Source: Prorocentrum cordatum (Eukaryota > Sar > Dinophyceae > Prorocentrales > Prorocentraceae). From it: a stretch of DNA of 64,000 bases. The stretch is taken from positions 1 to 64,000 of the forward strand of contig CAUYUJ010001438.1 in the NCBI GenBank assembly GCA_963575745.1, read 5' to 3'. Below the pieces are notes generated by a model, which searched no databases, was not told the origin of the DNA, and was given only the letters and a program-made list of their open reading frames with translations. Made by a program: the position numbers and the translations under genes. The first letter of the stretch is position 1, and every line of letters begins with the position of its first letter. Shown here piece after piece: positions 63,133-64,000 of this stretch.

Positions 63133-63154
63133 CTTGAGCCAAAATGGCTGCGGC
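63133..63154 (-). other. Dinoflagellate spliced-leader (DinoSL) relic
   Basis: The - strand reads G-CCGCAGCC-ATTTTGGCTCAAG, 22 nt matching the DinoSL consensus (D-CCGTAGCC-ATTTTGGCTCAAG) at 21 positions; only the T of CCGTAG is C here. It is followed by TCTCACGG, not by a GT donor, so this is not an SL RNA gene but the footprint of a trans-spliced, reverse-transcribed mRNA. It lies 180 nt upstream of the LINE-2 ORF1 ATG, in the same sense, and directly abuts the TCC/GGA tract. Confidence 0.85.
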
Positions 63155-63316
63155 CTCCTCCTCCTCCTCCTTCTCCTCCTCCTCCTCCTTCTCCTCCTCC
63201 TCCTCCTCCCCAAAGCTACTCGCACTCCTCCTCCTCCTTCTCCTCCTCGTCTCCCTCCTCTTCCTCGTCCTCTCCTCCTGCTCCTCCTCCTCCTCCTCCT
63301 CCTCCTCCTCCTCCTT
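63155..63316. repeat. (TCC)n array at the 5' end of LINE-2
   Basis: TCCTCCTCC with TTCTCC and an interruption CCCCAAAGCTACTCGCAC (63209-63226). GGA in the sense of LINE-2, as at its 3' end. Confidence 0.95.
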
Positions 63317-64000
63317 TGGAAGGCGCCGACCACTCCACCACCTGCTCTGGCCGGGCCCGTCCCGGGCGCCGGATCGGCTTGTGGCCAGGGTCGGGTCTGT
63401 GTAGGTGCATGTGTGGTGCCCTCCTACGGTCGAGAACGTTTGGTCAGCGTGTCGCGGCGCCGTTTCTGGTCCACCACGCTTCGTCGCGACACGTTTCCAC
63501 GCCGGCGGCAAGGCAGAGGAATTGCGCAGGCGGAAGAGCACTCACAACGGGGATACCGCTGAAGCGAATCGTGCCACAATGCAGTGACATGGAAGGAGAC
63601 AGGGAGGGCGGCCGAAGGGGGGGACAGGGAGCGAGGGCCGCCCAGGGGCACAGGTCACACCTGGAGCGACTTCGGCGCGACACGCTGTCCACGTCCCAGT
63701 CCCCAGGCGCGAACGTCCTGAGTCTTTCCCATCCTCCCGCCCCGTGGAACGAAGTCCAAATCGAGAGCCATGCTTTCTGGACTTGGTACCTCCTTGAAGT
63801 AAGCGTTGGTGCAGCATGCGTGGAGGCAAGGAATTGGTCTGTAGATTTCTGGACGAGTGATTTTCCGTTCTTGAAAAAGAGAACCATGCTCGCACGCCTC
63901 CAAGATGCGGGTTTGAATTTTGGCTCCCGACACTTTTGGGACAAGCGAAGCGTGATTGCAGAAGCGTCTGGGTCCGACTCCAACGTTTTTCAGACATTTG
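63317..64000. other. Spacer to the window edge, no gene recognised
   Basis: Ordinary sequence without recognised repeats. Open frames on both strands have no motifs. Confidence 0.4.

Larger units (their letters stand above)
53798..63154 (-). mobile_element. LINE-2: decayed non-LTR retrotransposon with spliced-leader relic and RT-module array
   Basis: Order on the - strand: spliced-leader relic (63154-63133), 5' UTR, ORF1 with Cys finger and coiled coil (62953-61716), endonuclease (about 61640-60960), RT (60586-59206), seven ~490-bp tandem copies of an RT-downstream segment (59245-55806), RT end and CCHC knuckle (55800-54924), RNase H and terminal finger (about 54980-53905), short 3' UTR. Many frameshifts and several stops make it a pseudogene. 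It has the same domain order as LINE-1 but little sequence likeness, so it is a different family. TCC tracts (GGA in element sense) lie at both ends. The boundaries are inferred from the relic and these tracts. Confidence 0.8.

Overview
The window looks like nuclear DNA of a dinoflagellate. Three observations support this. A near-perfect copy of the dinoflagellate spliced leader (DinoSL) lies at 63133-63154. Two long non-LTR retrotransposons have the ORF layout typical of dinoflagellate elements (Cys-rich/coiled-coil ORF1, APE-type endonuclease, reverse transcriptase, RNase H, terminal Cys finger). Three GC3-rich exons resemble a dinoflagellate PH-domain protein family and are separated by a very large intron. 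The DNA is GC-rich and most of it is repeats. No bacterial operon, rRNA, convincing tRNA or CRISPR array was seen. The genus cannot be fixed from the sequence alone.

Left part (1-21 kb, + strand): a probable PH-domain gene with exons near 1741-2049, 2878-3001 and 20300-20468. The second intron, about 17 kb, holds a 64-bp tandem repeat (3.7-5.0 kb), a 1.2-kb GGA array, a GTC array, a diverged 1.3-kb unit present three times (9.8-13.4 kb) and five copies of a full-length foldback element (MITE-1). Two other foldback families (MITE-2, MITE-3) and short dispersed families (K, L) recur across the window. The downstream end of the gene was not found.

Middle part (21-45 kb): essentially satellite DNA. 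It contains direct duplications (23.0/24.1 kb), a ~26-bp degenerate repeat, two copies of a cassette carrying a 90-bp minisatellite (27.0-29.4 and 30.4-32.1 kb), blocks of 'CCAAGAGGCCCC'-type repeats, a 73-bp repeat next to a 1.4-kb GCTGAG satellite, a 101-bp repeat, structured hairpins followed by TA/TG microsatellites, and a 0.7-kb GGA array.

Right part (45-63.2 kb, both elements on the - strand): LINE-1 (about 45290-52196) stays in one reading frame for 6.8 kb from ORF1 to the RNase H tail, with only three in-frame stop codons. LINE-2 (about 53798-63154) is decayed by frameshifts, begins exactly at the spliced-leader relic, and has part of its reverse transcriptase (thumb/connection region) amplified as seven ~490-bp tandem copies. 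Both elements are bounded on each side by GGA/TCC microsatellite, which suggests insertion into such tracts.

The coherent story is a retrotransposon system: LINE transcripts receive a trans-spliced leader like host mRNAs, are copied back into trinucleotide tracts, then decay or rearrange. Foldback elements and satellites fill the introns and spacers of sparse host genes.
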